DNA of 64,000 bases from Toxonevra muliebris (GCA_963691655.1 OY829326.1:81461235-81525234), one strand, 5' to 3'. Numbered from the stretch's first letter, positions 35,601 to 47,785 are shown. Notes: generated by a model not told the origin, from the letters alone. A program made the numbers and translations.

Positions 35601-37083
35601 GCACTGGTATTTTTATTGACAAATGGAAAGTTGCTTTAGTTTCGCCTGTATTAAAAAAAGGTAATAAGTGTAATATTTCTAATTATAGACCCATCTCTAA
35701 GCTCTCAACTATATCAAAACTTTTTGAAAGCATTGTCAAAGACAAAGTATTTTTTGCAGTAAAAAGATTGATCTCTCCGAATCAACATGGTTTCGTGTTA
35801 GGTCGCTCAACTGTAACCAATCTTGCAGTTTTCACAAAATATTGTATCACTTCATTTGAATCAGGCTGCCAAGTTGACACTATATACACTGACTTCTCGA
35901 AAGCCTTTGACAAAGTTTCGCATAGTATTCTGATTTCTAAGCTGTTAAAAATGGGTTTCCATTCTGCAATGGATCAAATCATACCTTCATCAAAGATGCT
36001 GCTATGTATTGATTGATGGAGTAAGGTCAAAGTCTTTCATAGCAACATCTGGTGTCCCCCAGGGTAGTATACTTGGTCCCTTACTATTCATATTATTTAT
36101 TAATGACGTGGGGGGTTGTTTCTCTAGAGTAAATTATCTTTTATATGCTGACGACTTGAAATTATATCTTGCCATTAGAAATTTATCGGACATTAACATC
36201 TTACAATCTGAACTCAATAATTTTGTTAATTGGTGTACAGCCAATCATTTACATCTTAATTATACTAAATGTTCGCATATTACTTTCTCTAGACTGCGCA
36301 ACCCAATCTCATCCTCATTTAGTATTGCTAATAACTGTCTCAATTCGCTAAAGGAAATATTGGATCTTGGAGTTATTTTTGACTCTTGCCTTTCATTTGT
36401 GCAGCATCTCAATTACATTATTCCAAAAGCTTACTCCGTTATGGCATTTGTTCGTCGAAATAGTTCTGAGTTCAAGGACCCATATACACATAAGTTGTTA
36501 TATAGTTCTTTTGTCCGCTCAAAGCTAGAATATGCAGCATTTATTTGGAACCCGTTCTATGCTGTACATTCCAACCGTCTCGAGCGTATTCAAAAAATTT
36601 TCATTAAATACGCTTTGCGATCCCTAAACTTTGTGGAACCACTTCCATCCTATAATGCGCGATGCTTGCTTTTGAGCTTAAAATCGCTTGAAACTAGAAG
36701 AGCAACTCTCTCATTAATGTTTGTATATGACATTATCTGTGGCAATATTGACTGCTCGTATTTATTAGAATTGATTACTTTTAAAGTACCTGCGCGGAAT
36801 TTGCGTCTATGTCATACATTTAACGTAAATCTCCACAAAGCTAATTATGCCTCAAATGAACCCATTACCAGGGCTTTAACGATATATAATAGAATCGCTG
36901 AAGAACATTTTTTAGATTTTTCAATTGCAAAAAAAAGTTTTAAAATGCTTCTCATAGAAACTATCTAGCATTAAGTCTGTATTATTGTATAAATTTGCAC
37001 TTCAATTTATTATTATTAGTTGAATTGTTATACCTAGTCTGTAAGGATGTAAATTCCATAGACTAAATAAATAAATAAATAAT
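32600..37083 (+). mobile_element. CR1-like LINE, near full length
   Basis: One plus-strand frame of 1055 codons, then a frame change and 319 more codons, followed by a short 3' UTR that ends in an (AAAT)n tail at 37065-37083. Endonuclease, polymerase and PHD-type ORF1 regions are all present, so it is essentially complete at the protein level. The exact 5' boundary and any target duplication were not determined; CR1-group elements often lack one. It lies in the intron between the Cys-loop exon and the exon at 38137, in the same orientation as the host gene. Confidence 0.85.
32849..36968 (+). pseudogene. LINE polyprotein: PHD finger, ORF1 core, endonuclease, reverse transcriptase (one frameshift)
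   Basis: Residues 3-53 form a PHD-like zinc finger (CIKC, CGVC, H-KC, CDGC). Residues 60-275 are Ser/Asn/Ala-rich. A region at about 300-395 (RWKWLHLSFF to WPANVKVCPF) is the conserved C-terminal part of CR1-type ORF1 proteins. The apurinic-type endonuclease begins at about 428 with YYHNVSGM, then VETWL, GDYN (near 574) and SDMHH (near 653). The polymerase starts near 880, with YRPIS and DFSKAFDKV near 1014. A frame change near 35966-35972 sends the first frame to a stop at 36016. The other frame holds SGVPQGSILGPLLF and the catalytic YADD (36144-36155), and ends at 36968. Only one lesion in about 1,370 codons means a young copy. ORF1 and ORF2 being in one frame is unusual. Confidence 0.9.
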
Positions 37084-37099
37084 GCCCAGGTATCATAAA

Positions 37100-37830
37100 T
37101 CAAACAAGAAAGGACAACCCAACACCAATGGTGATGCGTGCTTTTGGTCCACAAAATTCCTCTGTTGAACCGTTTTTAGCCAAAAGGTCAGCAGTTTCAA
37201 TTTGCTCTATGCCTGAATGTTTTCTCGCCCACAAAAAAATAAATAAAATTACCCATGACCAACCTGAAGGTTATATCTGCCCGCTACACTCACTTAATCA
37301 CTGACTAATTGTCAAAGGCAATAACATTTCCCTTGCTATTATCCTTACTCTCCAGCATCTTTGCCTGGTTGACGGAAACATATTTTTCCAATCGTAGAGC
37401 ACAGGACAGGTTTAACTCATCTGGGAAAATACCTGCCCGGGCTCTACCTTCAAGTACAGAATCATCAGAAAAGATACTGATATCGAAGATACTATCTGCA
37501 ACTTCCACATCGATAGTTCCATGTGTCCATGTAGAGCCGTCGATTTGTACCATGTCGCATTACTCAACAACGGAAGGGCTGTAATTGCCGACATTTTGTT
37601 TATTGCTAAATCCAAAGCAACAAACCTAACAGAACCTTTATCGCGCTTACTGGTGTGGTGCGTATTGCACCGGTTATACCGATACTAGCCAACCGTTGGA
37701 CTCTATCGAACATTCTTTTAATTGTTTCCTGGTTTATTTTCGACCTAGGTGATACACACGTGATGATAGGTCTAACCATTATAGTGTAGATCCATTTTAA
37801 GCCTGATAGAATATACCCCATTTTAGACTA
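37100..37830 (-). pseudogene. Dead LINE fragment, RT C-terminus to RNase H
   Basis: The minus strand gives LKWIYTIMVRPIITC and MFDRVQRLASIGITGAIRTTP (37800-37640), the thumb/connector of I-group LINE polymerases. Next comes an RNase H start WYKSTALHG and ELSMWKLQI-like blocks (37560-37480), then LRLEKYVSVNQAKM. Frames alternate between blocks, so it is dead. It abuts the tail of the CR1-like element. Confidence 0.7.
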
Positions 37831-38136
37831 CAAACTCCAGGTTAATTTGATATCTAAGATTACCCCAAGATAATCTTACTTAATAAGCTTCAAATTAAAA
37901 AATTTTCAAAACACTGTCCATAAAACTAATTATTGAATAGGTAATTCATTTAATTAGTGGTTCTTATGACTAAATTTAGGGGTGATTCGTTAGTCATGAC
38001 TAAGATTTTAGTTGCCTACTTAGTTGATCAAAGAAATTTGTTTATTACGGCGTCCTCTGAAGCATACATACAACCGTTCATAAATATATATAAATAATAA
38101 TTGGCATTGTAATTTCCATAAATTTCATCTCTACAG

Positions 38137-38274
38137 TTTCATACGAAGAAGCGCAAATCAAATACGTTTGGAAGAATGATGAAGATACGCTCCGGAAGAG
38201 TCCGTCGCTGACTACATTGAATGCGTACTTGATCAAAAATCAAACGACGGCCTGTGACCAAAACAGCTGGCGAG
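38137..38274 (+). CDS. pHCl-1: pHCl-1-like channel, exon 8 (loops B/F to first Cys of loop C)
   Basis: The acceptor atctctacag ends at 38136 and the donor gtgagt starts at 38275. It reads I-SYEEAQIKYVWKNDEDTLRK, then SPSLTTLNAYLIKNQTTACDQNSWR. SYEEAQI-Y-W is the strand after the Cys-loop. NQT is a potential N-glycosylation site. The Cys in TTACD pairs, by position, with the Cys in NYSC of the following alternative exons, the second disulphide found in glycine/histamine/glutamate-type anion channels. Phase 1 in, phase 1 out. Confidence 0.93.
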
Positions 38275-39454
38275 GTGAGTGTGCAATGTAGCAGTTTTCA
38301 CCGTATTTTTTTATGTGCTTTTAGTTCCTAGTATTTTTTGTTTGTTGTTACTGAGATTTTACGTTTACAACGATATTTAACCGAAAATTCTATTGTTTAT
38401 CTTAAAATTAGTTCAGAGCTAGGCGTCTTAATTAAAATTACATTTTAATTGTTGTTAGTTCAATTGGGATTACTTTTTTCAGTTTATTTATTTTTTTATT
38501 AAGCATAATTGAGTCATTAAAATAGTAATGAAAATTAGCAAACAAACAATTTAAAATTTAAACAAATAAAAATATTCATTTTAATTTTTATTATGAAATT
38601 TGTTTGTATTGTAAAAGTTTATAGTAAAATTTGTTTGATTATATTTGCAGTTTTTAAGTTATAACTAACAGTTAGAAAATATTTTTAATAATATTTCAAT
38701 TTATAATGCATAATGTATTCGTTTTTATTATTTAGTTTTTGAGTGGGAAATATTTTCTATTAGAGATTTGAGTAGAAAATAATTGTTTGACATATCTACA
38801 TTTTATATCTTTAATTGAAAACTTAATGAGTATTTTTAAATGTATGTATATAAGTATCCTGGAAATATGTATATTGATCCTAACCACCAAATTGTTATAA
38901 GAGAAGAGAGCAGAAACCCGAAATCATTTATATCAATTTGATGGATATGGCTCGATATTTCATGAATCGCGGGCATATTTACTACTATGCAAATAGTTTT
39001 TTCTATTGTATATATCAACTAAATCTTTCTTCTGTACTTCAAGATTTCAAATTCCTATTTTCTGTGATCATTTTCTCTGTTCATTTTCGTTCTGTGAAGA
39101 ATTGAGCATCAAAGTTTAAAACAGAGTTATTATAAATTTTCCAAAAAATCTTTAATTTTAAATAAATTCTTCGTCAGATAAAATAAAAAAGTTTGTTGTA
39201 TTTAAAAAAATGTCTGCATTTTTTTATGAAAGTACCACTTGATAAATGTCAGTTTAACCCTAGGATGCATACCATGAGTCTCCGAGACTCACAAGCATAT
39301 TCATTTTGTAATATCTACAAATCTAGACAAAATACACTGTGTGGCAGTGAAAATATACTTTCCTTGAGACATAGCTCAAATTGTAGGTATAGTCAAGAAG
39401 ATAAAAACTGCATACTCAGAATTTTGAATTGACCCTCAAAATCTGGACTTAGGG

Positions 39455-40535
39455 TAGTGTTGATTCGATACCCACATAATATCGATACTTTTACTCATTG
39501 CTTGTATCGAATAAAAGTATAAATGCCACCGAAAATATCGGAAAAAAATATCGAGTATGTACTTGTATCGAATACTCGTTTACTCAAAACGAAATTGGCG
39601 TCAGGCACCTTATACTTCATTTCTCTGATCACTATGCCGTACTCAGTTTTTCGCCTTTACGTCATGCTTTTAAGATATTTTAACTTGAAACATGTTAATA
39701 ATATAGAACTGCCTGTCGTAAAAGAAAAGTTGGAATTTGTTGAGTAGTGTTAACTTATGTATATAATATTTATTATGTTTAGATGCAAATCGCTAGAAAA
39801 TTTATTGTAAATATTTTATTTTAATGAAAAGATTTCAATATACATACATTATATTCTCCATGGGCGGCAATATTTTCTAGGACTTCAATAATGTACTGCA
39901 ATATTTTCCTACATTGGAATATTACAATATGAACTGAAATATTTTGAATATGCAGTAGCATTTGAAATACATTAACTGTGTTTTACTCGCCACTTGCTTC
40001 TAGTTATGTATAACTATCAGCGATAATTTTATGGGAAAACAACAAAAAAGCCACAGAGATAACTCGCATAATTATGGCTGTTATGTATACTTAAAAAGTA
40101 GTTTAGCTACATCAAATTCTATTGTGAATTGCCAATAGTGAAAGGAGAAGCATGACAGTTTGCAAAAAAAAAAAACAAAAAAAGAAAAGTTTCGAAATGG
40201 CTGCCGGCGAAAATAAGTTAAAATCATCATTAAATATTATTATAAAGGGTAAAAACTAAAAATAATGCCCGCGATTAATCGCAATGACTGGGATAAAAAG
40301 GTTTCACCTCTAGCTGCTGAGCAGTTCCATTGTAAATAACAATATTATGAAGAAGAGACTTAACAACTTGCAATACGACTCACAATCTTAATATTGTACA
40401 GCAATATTTCAGTTTTATAAATCAAAGTTTTCCCAAAATATGGAGTATCCGACACTGGCCTTTTTTTTCGATACCAAGTAAAATACTTATGGCATGGCAT
40501 CGAGTAAAAAAAGTACTTGAATCGAATCACCACTA
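39455..40535. mobile_element. DNA element with TAGTG...CACTA ends (1.08 kb, hAT-like)
   Basis: The left end TAGTGTTGATTCGATAC and the right end GAATCGAATCACCACTA are inverted with a few mismatches. The flanks acttaggg (39447-39454) and acttagga (40536-40543) match at 7 of 8 positions. The interior is closely similar to 20130-21380. No transposase. An 8-bp duplication suggests hAT, but the TAG start is atypical. Confidence 0.65.
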
Positions 40536-40790
40536 ACTTAGGAATCGAAAACCCATTACTGATAGTTTAAAGCATAGTATTTGAATTGAATGAACAGTAT
40601 CGAGTATTAATTGTATTTACTTGTATCGAATCATCACTAACTTAAGGCCGAAAACCCATTATTGATGATTTAAAGCATAGTACTTGAATCGAATGGAAAG
40701 TATCGAGTATTTACTCGTATTTACTTGTATCGAATCATCACTAACTTAAGGCCGAAAACCCATTTTTGATAGTTTAAAGCATATACTTGC
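40521..40790. repeat. 104-bp tandem repeat built from the element's right end
   Basis: atcgaatcatcactaactta recurs at 40521, 40625 and 40729, a constant 104-bp period. The last copy breaks off near 40786. The first copy overlaps the right terminus of the element at 39455-40535, so the array seems to have grown from a transposon end plus flanking DNA. Confidence 0.85.
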
Positions 40791-42860
40791 CCATACCATT
40801 ATTTTTATTTATCCGATGTGTAAGTTTCTATAAGTCATTCCAGCTGTTTATAACGATGTATAAATTGCTAATATATCTTAAAGAATACCTGAGTTAGAAT
40901 GCAAAAGGAAATTTGAAAATTTGTTTACATTTTATTGACGTTTTAAACGACTATTTTGCTTACCAGTGTATATATAAAAGTATATAAAAATAAACTACAT
41001 TCAATTCTGTTTCCAACGAGCTATACTTTTTTTAAATTCATTCAGGCTTGACTAAGATATTCAACTTCAAGCACCATATACTGTACGTATAACTGTAGAT
41101 TTGTTTCGTATGCATCCTAGGGATTATAGTTTAAATAACCAAAGAACCTTGAACCCAAATCGAAACCAAGGCAACGGCCGGGAGGACACTATTAAAGTTG
41201 TTTTCGATTCCCCAGTTTTCCAGCTCGTTTTTTTCCTTCAATTTATATGAAACACAAAAACAAACTATACGAGCTCAGTATTTTTGAAAAGTAAACGGCT
41301 TTGTGAACTTGTGAATCGAACGCAGTATGTCTCTCTTACTATGTCACATTTTTTTTATTTTAAATTTATATAAAAAAGTTTATACATACATATATATTTT
41401 GAGTAAGATTCAAAAATGCAAATACAATTGAACATGTTTGTATGTACATATATACTTTAATTTTTAAAAGCACATATATACAGCAAACTGGATACTGGGA
41501 TATGAACTACAACATGGCAGATAGTTTATTTTCATGAACACTTTATTCGAGGCCAAACTTTCTATAGAAGTTAGTCAATCTCCATTATCTTTCTTTGTGA
41601 CAGGCCTTCAAAGTACGAAGTATCAATCGAACCCAAACGTTGGGCTTTTTTTAAGGTTCTACCGAAACCCCGAACTTTTCCATGTTTTCTTACCAGTTAA
41701 AAATATGAGTTAAAAATATTTAATTTGATGTAGAACTAAAAAATATAAAGTTTTGTACCGATTGGTGTAATTTTAGAACACAGTTGGAAAACACATGAGC
41801 TCTAAAGTTGGAAAAAATATTTTCTCATAATTTTTCATGGATTTCAACCAAATAATTACTTTAAACAACTCTTCAAATCAAAAATAGTAGTTTAGGAATC
41901 AAATAAACATATTTTTACCAATTTTACCTTTCCAAAACGTTTTTGTACCGAATCCTGAACCATACACGAACGCGTGATTTTTGGCCGAACCGAACCTATC
42001 CCGAACCCAAATCCGAACGTTCGGTCGAGTACTGCTGACCACACATATGTTTTGATTACCTTTTCCCCTATTTAAATGATAAAAACTTTTAATTCAATTT
42101 GCATACAAAAATATTGCAGAATTCTCTTCACACTTGTGAAGCAAACAGAGTTTTATCAATATCTCGCGAAATATTTCGCAGTTTTTTCCCGACCTATTTT
42201 TTATATGAAGTTTGACGTAGAGTAGAGTACCAGTCTTTATCTTTCAACCCATATTTGAATAAAGTGCCATAAAACAGTTATGTGTATCTGCATTTTTGAA
42301 TAAAAAGACTGAAAAATATAACAGTTATAATCGTCTTCTTATTACGGCAATAGCTTAAGCCATCAAAAAGATAATGCATCCAAATTTTTAGCCATTTTTA
42401 TGACTTTTTTGGCGGTCCAAGACAAAATATAAGTTGTATAGTTAAGTCATTTATTTAAAATATAAAATGAGTTCAGGCAAAAATAAATTTTTAAAGAATA
42501 TGTAACAGACAGAGCAAAACAATTCTATTGGTTTTGTGGGATTGGCGTGTGGGATTTTTCTGCCAAAACAGCAGTGCTATAAAGATTTTTCCTTACACCT
42601 CGAAAATGGTCAAGTGATTCAAGAAAACGCTTTGAAAATAACAGATGAACTCATAGCAATCTCGGGTAGAACCAAATTCCCTATTTGAGCTCTGTTTAAT
42701 ATTTGTAACATGACAAGACCTGACCGTGAAGGACAAAAAACACATATCTTTTGTTGTTGTCTATATGATTTGTTTGATACTTATCTCACGTTTAAATGAA
42801 GCAACAGCTCTTTTTTTTACAATTCTCAGAAGAACAATACAAGAGTTTGTCGACAGTCAA
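40791..42860. other. Intron sequence, no gene recognised
   Basis: The block 41610-42020 is rich in cgaaccgaacc-like motifs on either strand. There are no clean element ends. Confidence 0.4.
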
Positions 42861-42865
42861 ATCAC

Positions 42866-43640
42866 TTGATGGATATAAACGTGAATAAAAGCCGCAAGAG
42901 ACAAACTGTAAATGATGACATCTGTACTGGGAGCAAAATCGTGCCGAAGGCCGAAAAGCACTTCATCTATTGGCATCTGTCATCAAATCTCAGATGGATG
43001 AGAACGAAAATATGTTATCTCGCTCGATGTTTCTTCGGATTCTTCGTTGCTTTCGGATTAAATCACGACAGATGGAAGTTGAAATCATACGAACAACTTC
43101 AAGCCTGAAACTCTTCTAATGTTTCATTGGGATAGGAAATCTGTCAAGACAAAACCAAACGGATGCTGTTTACAAATCTTTAGTGGAGTGAAATCTGGTG
43201 GATAAAATAAAGACAATGTGTTTCAATACGGTCCCCAGTAATTCTGAAGATAGATTGATATTTAACTTTGTTTGTCAGCATCATATTCTAGAGCTTATAA
43301 TTGCTGCAGTTTGTGATAGCTTATTCGGAGTATCTTCGGGCCCTGAGATAAAAATGTTCCAGCGTTTCCAGAAATCCTGGGCGTCGCGGAATATTACAGA
43401 GATTTAATTGAAGATCATGAAGTTGTTCCAGAATTCATTCCGCTGATACTCAACACTACTGAAATGATAAAACCTCAACTTACTCATTCCCTTGGTTTTC
43501 CTTGCAGCTGAAGTTATCCAAAATATTTCAATCCGCTTTCCTGCTGCCACAGGGCACCAGAGATGGCTAAGCCACAGAAATCTCCAATTTCTTCAATCAT
43601 CCAGGAAGTTTAAAACTTCAAAATGGCCGGTTTTCTAATT
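42866..43640 (+). pseudogene. Degenerate transposase-like gene (family uncertain)
   Basis: Three plus-strand pieces in different frames follow one another: FIYWHLSSNLRWMRTKICYL-like text at 42960-43020, HWDGK-like and GVKSGG-like text near 43120-43200, and NFVCQHHILELIIAAVCDSL followed by SSGPEIKMFQRFQKSW at 43260-43390. The C-HHI-E and SSGPEI--F-RF order is one I associate with transposon-derived genes scattered in insects and cnidarians, but I cannot name the superfamily. Multiple frameshifts show decay. Confidence 0.5.
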
Positions 43641-44478
43641 CATCTTTAGAAGCAAGGACAACTAAAGACCAACATCATGCTCCCTGCTGAAAAATACAAG
43701 GAAGTAAATATTATGCCTATTTTTTTAAATTATCGGGCCCCTAAATACAAAGATAACTTGAAAAATTGCCTCCTGGTTTTTGAAATTTTTCTCTAAGAGG
43801 GGGCATTATTTTGCAAAACAAAGAATGGGATCTATGGAATAGGGAAAAATTCATGGAAAATCATAATGTCGTTATAATTTTTGTCCCTTATCATGCTAGT
43901 ACGGGGAGTCAGATTGAAAAAACTTAAGTAAAAGTGCAAAATGACTTAAGGCATAAAAATGGTTAAAAATTTGAATGCAGTATATTTTTCATGGCTTAAA
44001 ACTATTGCCGAGACGTGTGGAACTGTTGTGGTTTTTTTTTTTGGACAACCCTAATATAAATATCTCGATTTTAGTGTGTCTCAAATACTAGACTTTAGAG
44101 TTGCTTTTCTTAAGATATGATTGCTGCTTTCGATTCGCATAAAGATTTTTTATATTTTTAATTTTTAACATCGTTAATTTGTGAATCCAGCACAGTCAAT
44201 ACGTATTTTATTTAATAGAAATTATTGTTAGATAATTAATTTGAAAGCATCGCTTAAAATCTGATAATATGTATGTTAACTTTATTTAAACTAGGTACAA
44301 ACGCAACAATCTCGTTTTTGTTACATTTTTTTTCTTTGACATAGTTTAGTTGATTGTAACCTTTACTGCTACATTCAAAAACATGCATATAAGTCTTTAA
44401 GCCTTAATCGTTTTATGTAGTATATAGCATCTATTTAATGCCCAATTATATGTACATACTCATATATATTGTATATAG

Positions 44479-44631
44479 GGAACTACAGCTGTCTTAGGGT
44501 CGATTTAATATTTACCAGAGATCGAGCATTCTATTTCACCACCGTTTTTATACCTGGCATAATATTGGTGACGTCATCTTTTATAACATTCTGGCTAGAA
44601 TGGAATGCAGTTCCGGCTAGATCAATGATAG
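44479..44631 (+). CDS. pHCl-1: pHCl-1-like channel, alternative exon 9a (loop C end, M1, M2 entry)
   Basis: The acceptor tatatag ends at 44478 and the donor gtaaca starts at 44632. It reads G-NYSCLRVDLIFTRDRAF, then the first membrane segment YFTTVFIPGIILVTSSFITF, then WLEWNAVPARSMI-G. PAR just before M2 is the anion-selectivity motif of Cys-loop channels. It has the same length (153 nt) and phases as exon 9b, so exactly one can be used. It differs from 9b at 5 of 50 residues, including Ser in place of Val right after PAR (1' position of the pore helix) and Arg/Asp in place of Gln/Glu after the loop C cysteine. Confidence 0.93.
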
Positions 44632-45640
44632 GTAACAACAACAAATATACTGCAACAACTACAATCACAAAAATAAAAAAACAGCAAAATAAAACCATTT
44701 TTTAAATGAATTTATATCTTAAATAATTTTTCGCTCGACACATTATCTCAAACAAATCACCATAATTGAATTACAATTTTTAGACATACATACGTATTTT
44801 TTTCACAATTTACTTTGCCTTATTATAAATAAAAAACAACCCAACCTTTTTGCAATCAGTTGCCTGGTAGTTTTTAACCTTGCCTTAATTATAAACAATT
44901 TTTACAATTTTTTACAAAGACCCATTTTCAATTATTTCGTAGTTTAGTTGTGCTTTTGAAAAGATTTTCAGTTCCATTTTTCTTTTTCTTGGCTTTTGCA
45001 TTAAGCCAATATTTTTCGATTAATATCTTATTTATTCTTACATAAATCCATCACCCAATCACAAAGAGCAAAGTTGTTGATATTTTACCGGTTGCTGCAT
45101 GAGATCCACCTCCGCATCCGCATCCGCATCCGCATACATATCCAACGACCTTCTCTTCCTTCTCCACATTTCAATTATTTTGCCATTTGCCAAACTTTTT
45201 CGTAGCTTATACTCAAACTTGTTTATACTTACATACATACTTACTACATATTCAACGATTATTAAGATGCTACATATAGTCCTTTACAGATATAGAGCAG
45301 AGAAATATATAGCTTAAAAAATCATGCTTTTTATTATTATTATTACTAGAGATGCAAGCTTTCCTTATTCTACATATACATACTTATACAAACTTTTATG
45401 TATTTACTAGGAAACTAAAAGGTTCCCGAAAATAGATAGCAACATTTTAATGTGGGTGTATTTGGATAATTTATGATATTTCTAAGTGTATGTGAAATGA
45501 AGTGAAGTTTTGATGTCTCGTCCTAAATATCATGAATATAGATATATACTATTTATGTGTGTGTGTGTAATTAATGTTAATAAATATTCTCTGATTGATG
45601 TATGCCAACATCTGGCATTTGTATGTATATATATTTTAAG
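44632..45640. other. Intron between the two alternative M1 exons
   Basis: About 1 kb of AT-rich sequence. It has a (CATCCG)n run at 45111-45137 and no further copy of the exon. Confidence 0.7.
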
Positions 45641-45793
45641 GTAATTACAGTTGCCTACAAGTCGAGTTGACTTTTACCAGAGATCGTGCTTATTATTTCA
45701 CAACTGTATTTATTCCTGGAATAATATTGGTGACATCATCATTTATCACATTTTGGCTGGAGTGGAATGCTGTCCCAGCCAGAGTTATGATTG
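45641..45793 (+). CDS. pHCl-1: pHCl-1-like channel, alternative exon 9b (loop C end, M1, M2 entry)
   Basis: The acceptor atattttaag ends at 45640 and the donor gtatgt starts at 45794. It reads G-NYSCLQVELTFTRDRAY, then the same first membrane segment as 9a, then WLEWNAVPARVMI-G. Val after PAR is the common residue at this position in the family as I remember it, so 9b looks like the ancestral or standard form and 9a like a diverged duplicate. At nucleotide level the two exons differ mainly at third positions, which suggests an old duplication kept by selection. The next exon (rest of M2) is not in the window. Confidence 0.94.
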
Positions 45794-46153
45794 GTATGTA
45801 AAATTCTTCTAAGCAATAGCATTTCTCCTTAGTTTTTAGATAGATAGTCAGACAAATAGACAAAGAAACATATATCTATGTATAGGAGAGATAGTTAGAT
45901 AGATATGTAAAAAGACATTGTAAATATACATGAACCCAAATTATAAAGAACGAAACAAGAAAAAATTGGCAACTTTAGAGTGACATAAATAAAATATAAA
46001 TCCATTTAAGGTGTCTTCCTAATTTTTAAGGCTGAAAATCGATTAATTTTTATATATTGTTTTTTTTTTCCCGCTTATTTTATAAAATATTAAATTGAAA
46101 CTTTTTATGTCCAAATTTTATCATAATTTTTTTTTCTGCGCTCCATTTTTTTT

Positions 46154-46522
46154 GGCAGAGAGCGTCAGAGTCGGCATCTAAAAAACAAAGGTGCCCCTCC
46201 GGCTACAACCACACCTCCATTTTGGTCAATTTAAAATAAAAAAACAAAACGGAATTTTAAAATTAATACTTTTATCGAGTTAGATGGAAGCGTTTTTTCT
46301 AAAAAAAAAAAATTTAAATTTTTGAGTTAATAAAAACCGGCATTTTTCTTTGTCTATTTTTTTTTTTTTAAATGCGTGGAATTTTTTTAAAACTTTTTTT
46401 AACTTGGTTAAAGTTTCAGTTTTAAAATGCCGTTTTGTTGTCTATTTTAGATGGGGTGAAATAGAACTGTGGTTGCAACCACAAGAGCACTTTTTTAGAA
46501 ACCGACTTTGACGCCCTCTGCC
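46154..46522. mobile_element. Foldback element (369 bp)
   Basis: The left GGCAGAGAGCGTCAGAGTCGG and the right complement ending GCCCTCTGCC are inverted. Pairing continues inward for about 60-70 nt through the ggttgcaaccac-type block. No target duplication was identified. Confidence 0.65.
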
Positions 46523-47410
46523 GGTAAAACGTAGCACATAAAAATTTATAATGAAGTTAAGACATAATATATTAATATGTAAAAAGTTGCAATTTAATAT
46601 CTTATAAAATAAACGAGAACAAAAATAAATAAAAATTATGAATTTTCAGTCTCAAAAATTAGGAAGATTCCTTAAACGCTCCCGTGTTGAATCACTTCTT
46701 TTAACATTGATCACGTTTGTGATCGCTTGATATATAAATAACATTTTAAAAATTTAATACTTATGTAGTAAAAAAAATGGGAGTAGCATCCAAATAACAT
46801 GGTAACTGTAGAACTATTCAGAGCTATATAACATAGTCCAACACAAAAAAAAAAAATACTAGGCTCAGTATCAAACCGAAACCGATCAATTTCAAAGAAA
46901 ACAAGAGGCTCAGAAAATAATTTATTTATTCGTTTTTGAAAGTGGATTCTGAGAGAGCATAAAAAATTCATTACATGTGCCCCTCCGTTTTAAAAGCTAG
47001 CATCTGATTTTTGTTTTAAAGTTCTCATTTTTTGGCTTTTTTGGTACAATAAAACCAAAAAAAATATACTTCTTTCTTTTGCATAAAGACATAAACTATA
47101 CGCTGAACTACAAAGAAGTCAAATTTTCCCCTTCTTTCTTCTTTATTTTCCAAAAAAAGAAAAAACACATATTTGATGTATTTCGGTTTTTCCAAATCAG
47201 TACAGTAGAAATCAAATCCTCCTAGTTCAAAAAATATTGTTTGGAAAAAAACGCGTTTTAAGTTAAATTATTTTTTATCCAAATTACTTTTAGTCAACCA
47301 TCCCTGGTGCATACTGAAGGTCTTCAAGTTCTGTCAATTTCTTTTGATGCTCTGACTCTGATTTTCAAAGCCTTTGATCTGTATAGAAAAAGTATACTGA
47401 TTATCAATCG

Positions 47411-47785
47411 GATGTCAGTTTTTTAAAATTCAAAATGGCGGATCCAATATGGCAAACGATTTTTTAAAAATTGATCTGATGAACTTGAAACCCTTTACTC
47501 CAGGTTTGCGGGGTCGTTAATTACGAATCTGGCATCAGATTTTAAAAATGCAAAATGGCGGATCCAATATGGCTGAAGAATTAAAAAATCGATCGGATCA
47601 CTTGAAACTCTTTACTAGGGGATTTTTGGGGGCACTAATTACGAAATGTCAGATTTGTAATTAGAGACCACGTTGAGTTTCGAAAATCCGATGTTAGATT
47701 CTTAATCAACTCTCCCAGAATTCCCCTATATTCGTCCGCCATATTTGATCAGCCATTTTGAATTTTTAAAATCTGTCTGCAGATT
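47411..47785. repeat. 120-bp tandem repeat with an inverted third copy
   Basis: AAAATGGCGGATCCAATATG occurs at 47434 and 47554, inside units about 120 bp long that share gatct/gatcg, cttgaaac and ctttact. At 47733-47785 the complement of the same block (ccgccatatttgatcagcca) appears. No coding potential. Confidence 0.75.

Noticed and set aside
47462..47490. CTGATGAACTTGAAAC as a minimal hammerhead
   Set aside because: Core and GAAA are separated by only four bases that cannot form helix II; helix I also fails.
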